NCBI GenBank assembly: GCA_947460795.1
Contig: CANHJA010000028.1
Location: 1-14,925, forward strand
DNA from: Bacteroidota bacterium
GTDB taxonomy: Bacteria > Bacteroidota > Bacteroidia > Chitinophagales > Chitinophagaceae
DNA: 14,925 bases
Direction: 5' to 3'
Below, in pieces: positions 13,987 to 14,925 of this stretch. A program made the translations under genes and the position numbers. Each line of letters starts with the position of its first letter. Position 1 is the first letter of the stretch. The notes under the pieces were generated by a model. That model was given only the letters and a program-made list of their open reading frames with translations, made no database searches and was not told where the DNA came from.

Positions 13987-14616
13987 ATGTCATTTGTAGG
14001 TAAAAATTTCCCAAACATGTCAGTAAAAGCGATCGACTCAATGGGCGACGCGTATGAAATTAATATTTTTGAAAAAGCAGTAAGCGAAAAAAAGAAAGTA
14101 TTATTATTTTGGTATCCAAAAGATTTCACATTTGTGTGTCCAACAGAATTGCACGCTTTTCAAGCAGCATTGCCAGAATTTGAAAAAAGAAATACAATTG
14201 TAATTGGTGCATCTTGCGATACTGCAGAAGTGCATTTTGCGTGGTTGAACACTGCAAAAGACAATGGTGGAATTGAAGGAGTTACATACCCTATTGTATC
14301 CGACAGTAACCGCAATTTATCTGCATTATTAGATATATTAGATGGAAAAATGAATGCAGAAAATGATGATTATTTAATTCAAGGAGATAATGTTTCATAC
14401 AGAGCAACGTATATTATTGATGAAAATGGAATGGTTGTGCACGAAGGTATAAACCACATGCCAATTGGTAGAAACGTACAAGAGTTTTTAAGAATTATTG
14501 ATGCTTACACACATGTTCAAACACATGGTGAAGTTTGCCCTGCTAACTGGGAAGAAGGAAAAGATGCCATGAATGCAACTAGAAATGGCGTAGCTGATTA
14601 TTTAGCAAAACATTAA
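13987..14616 (+). CDS. Typical 2-Cys peroxiredoxin (AhpC/Prx1 family)
   Basis: This is a cytosolic peroxidase for H2O2, organic peroxides and peroxynitrite. It has 209 residues. The peroxidatic block YPKDFTFVCPTEL (43-55) holds catalytic Thr48 and Cys51; Arg139 is in VSYRATYIIDENG; the resolving Cys184 is in GEVCPANW. Two separated cysteines and a C-terminal extension define the typical 2-Cys class, which works as head-to-tail dimers and often decamers. The loop equivalent to eukaryotic GGLG reads GGIEG and the C-terminus ends YLAKH without a YF motif, so the sensitivity to overoxidation seen in eukaryotic Prx1 is not expected. A thioredoxin-like gene follows 79 bases downstream and is a likely electron donor. 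I leave the symbol empty because ahpC also implies an AhpF partner that is not visible. Confidence 0.95.
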   Translation: MSFVGKNFPNMSVKAIDSMGDAYEINIFEKAVSEKKKVLLFWYPKDFTFVCPTELHAFQAALPEFEKRNTIVIGASCDTAEVHFAWLNTAKDNGGIEGVTYPIVSDSNRNLSALLDILDGKMNAENDDYLIQGDNVSYRATYIIDENGMVVHEGINHMPIGRNVQEFLRIIDAYTHVQTHGEVCPANWEEGKDAMNATRNGVADYLAKH

Positions 14617-14695
14617 AAAAATCGCACTCTTTTTTTCTAAATTAAAAGATAAAAATGAGTTGATGGTTGCTTGAAAAATTTAAAAAATTACGAAT

Positions 14696-14925
14696 ATGTA
14701 TACAGAATTAGAAAATGATAATTTAGCTGAAATTATTGCAAGTAATCCTAAAACAATAGTACAATTTAGTGCTGGATGGTGTGGAAATTGTAAAATAATG
14801 AAACCTAAATTTAAAAAAAGTGAAACAGAACATACAGATATGATGTATGTAATGGTGGATGCTGAAAAATTTACGGAATCTAGAAAACTAGCTAAAGTAG
14901 ATAATTTGCCAACCTTTGCTTCATT
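14696..14925 (+). CDS. Thioredoxin-like protein, N-terminal part (3' end outside window)
   Basis: The frame is open from the ATG at 14696 to the window edge (76 complete codons, no stop). It encodes a short helix-strand start, then IVQFSAGWCGNCKIMKPKF with the redox pair Cys29-Gly-Asn-Cys32, and NLPTF with the cis-proline Pro72. The active site is CGNC rather than the CGPC of classical thioredoxin, so redox potential and partner may differ. The position just after a 2-Cys peroxiredoxin, without an obvious terminator in the 79-base gap, suggests co-transcription and a role in recycling it. There is no signal peptide, so it should be cytosolic. Confidence 0.88.
   Translation, partial: MYTELENDNLAEIIASNPKTIVQFSAGWCGNCKIMKPKFKKSETEHTDMMYVMVDAEKFTESRKLAKVDNLPTFAS

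Noticed and set aside
14617..14695. Terminator between the peroxiredoxin and thioredoxin-like genes
   Set aside because: There is a T-run at 14631-14637 but no preceding GC-containing stem, so read-through is more likely.
1..14925. Mobile elements, CRISPR, phage, toxin-antitoxin or defence genes
   Set aside because: No transposase, integrase, direct-repeat array, terminal repeats or defence-type domains are seen; all genes are vertical housekeeping families or small proteins in conserved contexts.

Overview
The window looks like ordinary chromosomal DNA of a member of the Bacteroidota, from the Flavobacteriia/Chitinophagia side of the phylum. The evidence is low GC (roughly one third, judged by eye) and an almost complete lack of Shine-Dalgarno sequences. 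Several genes are preceded by the phylum's -7 promoter box TAnnTTTG. The family signatures also fit: a DUF4271 gene next to a Bacteroidota-type hemD, a MoaC-MoaB fusion, a long LspA with inserts, and topoisomerase IV subunit A of the Bacteroidota type. I see no tRNA, rRNA, insertion sequence, phage gene, CRISPR array or toxin-antitoxin pair.

Layout. (1) 1-2003, plus strand: the 3' end of dxr (isoprenoid precursors) and rseP (intramembrane protease), closed by a strong bidirectional terminator. (2) 2092-4611, minus: parC, with a leader that carries a perfect 13-bp inverted repeat. (3) 4834-6805, plus: a DUF4271 membrane protein, then hemD with a long Lys/Ala-rich N-terminal extension. (4) 6814-8231, minus: a small exported LTxxQ protein downstream of a moaC-moaB fusion. 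(5) 8353-10074, plus: mtgA and asd, both feeding peptidoglycan synthesis. (6) 13768-10125, minus: a tight five-gene run lspA, M23 peptidase, bcp, small HExxH protein, apaG. (7) 13987-14925, plus: a 2-Cys peroxiredoxin followed by a thioredoxin-like gene cut by the window edge.

The genes are mainly envelope and housekeeping functions: lipoprotein maturation (lspA), peptidoglycan synthesis and remodelling (asd, mtgA, M23), site-2 proteolysis (rseP), haem synthesis (hemD), molybdenum cofactor (moaCB) and peroxide defence (bcp, the peroxiredoxin and thioredoxin). The peroxiredoxin/thioredoxin pair forms a plausible peroxidase-reductant unit, and a perfect match to the enterobacterial OxyR dimer half-site lies upstream of it.

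I do not find a clearly undescribed multi-gene system. The points most worth a second look are the histone-H1-like tail on HemD, the OxyR-like operator, the parC leader repeat with a competing hairpin, several genes whose -7 box sits so close to the start codon that their mRNAs should be leaderless or nearly so (three of them with GTG starts), and a promoter box that coincides with the conserved YLC codons of DUF4271. All promoter, operator and terminator calls were made by eye from sequence patterns.
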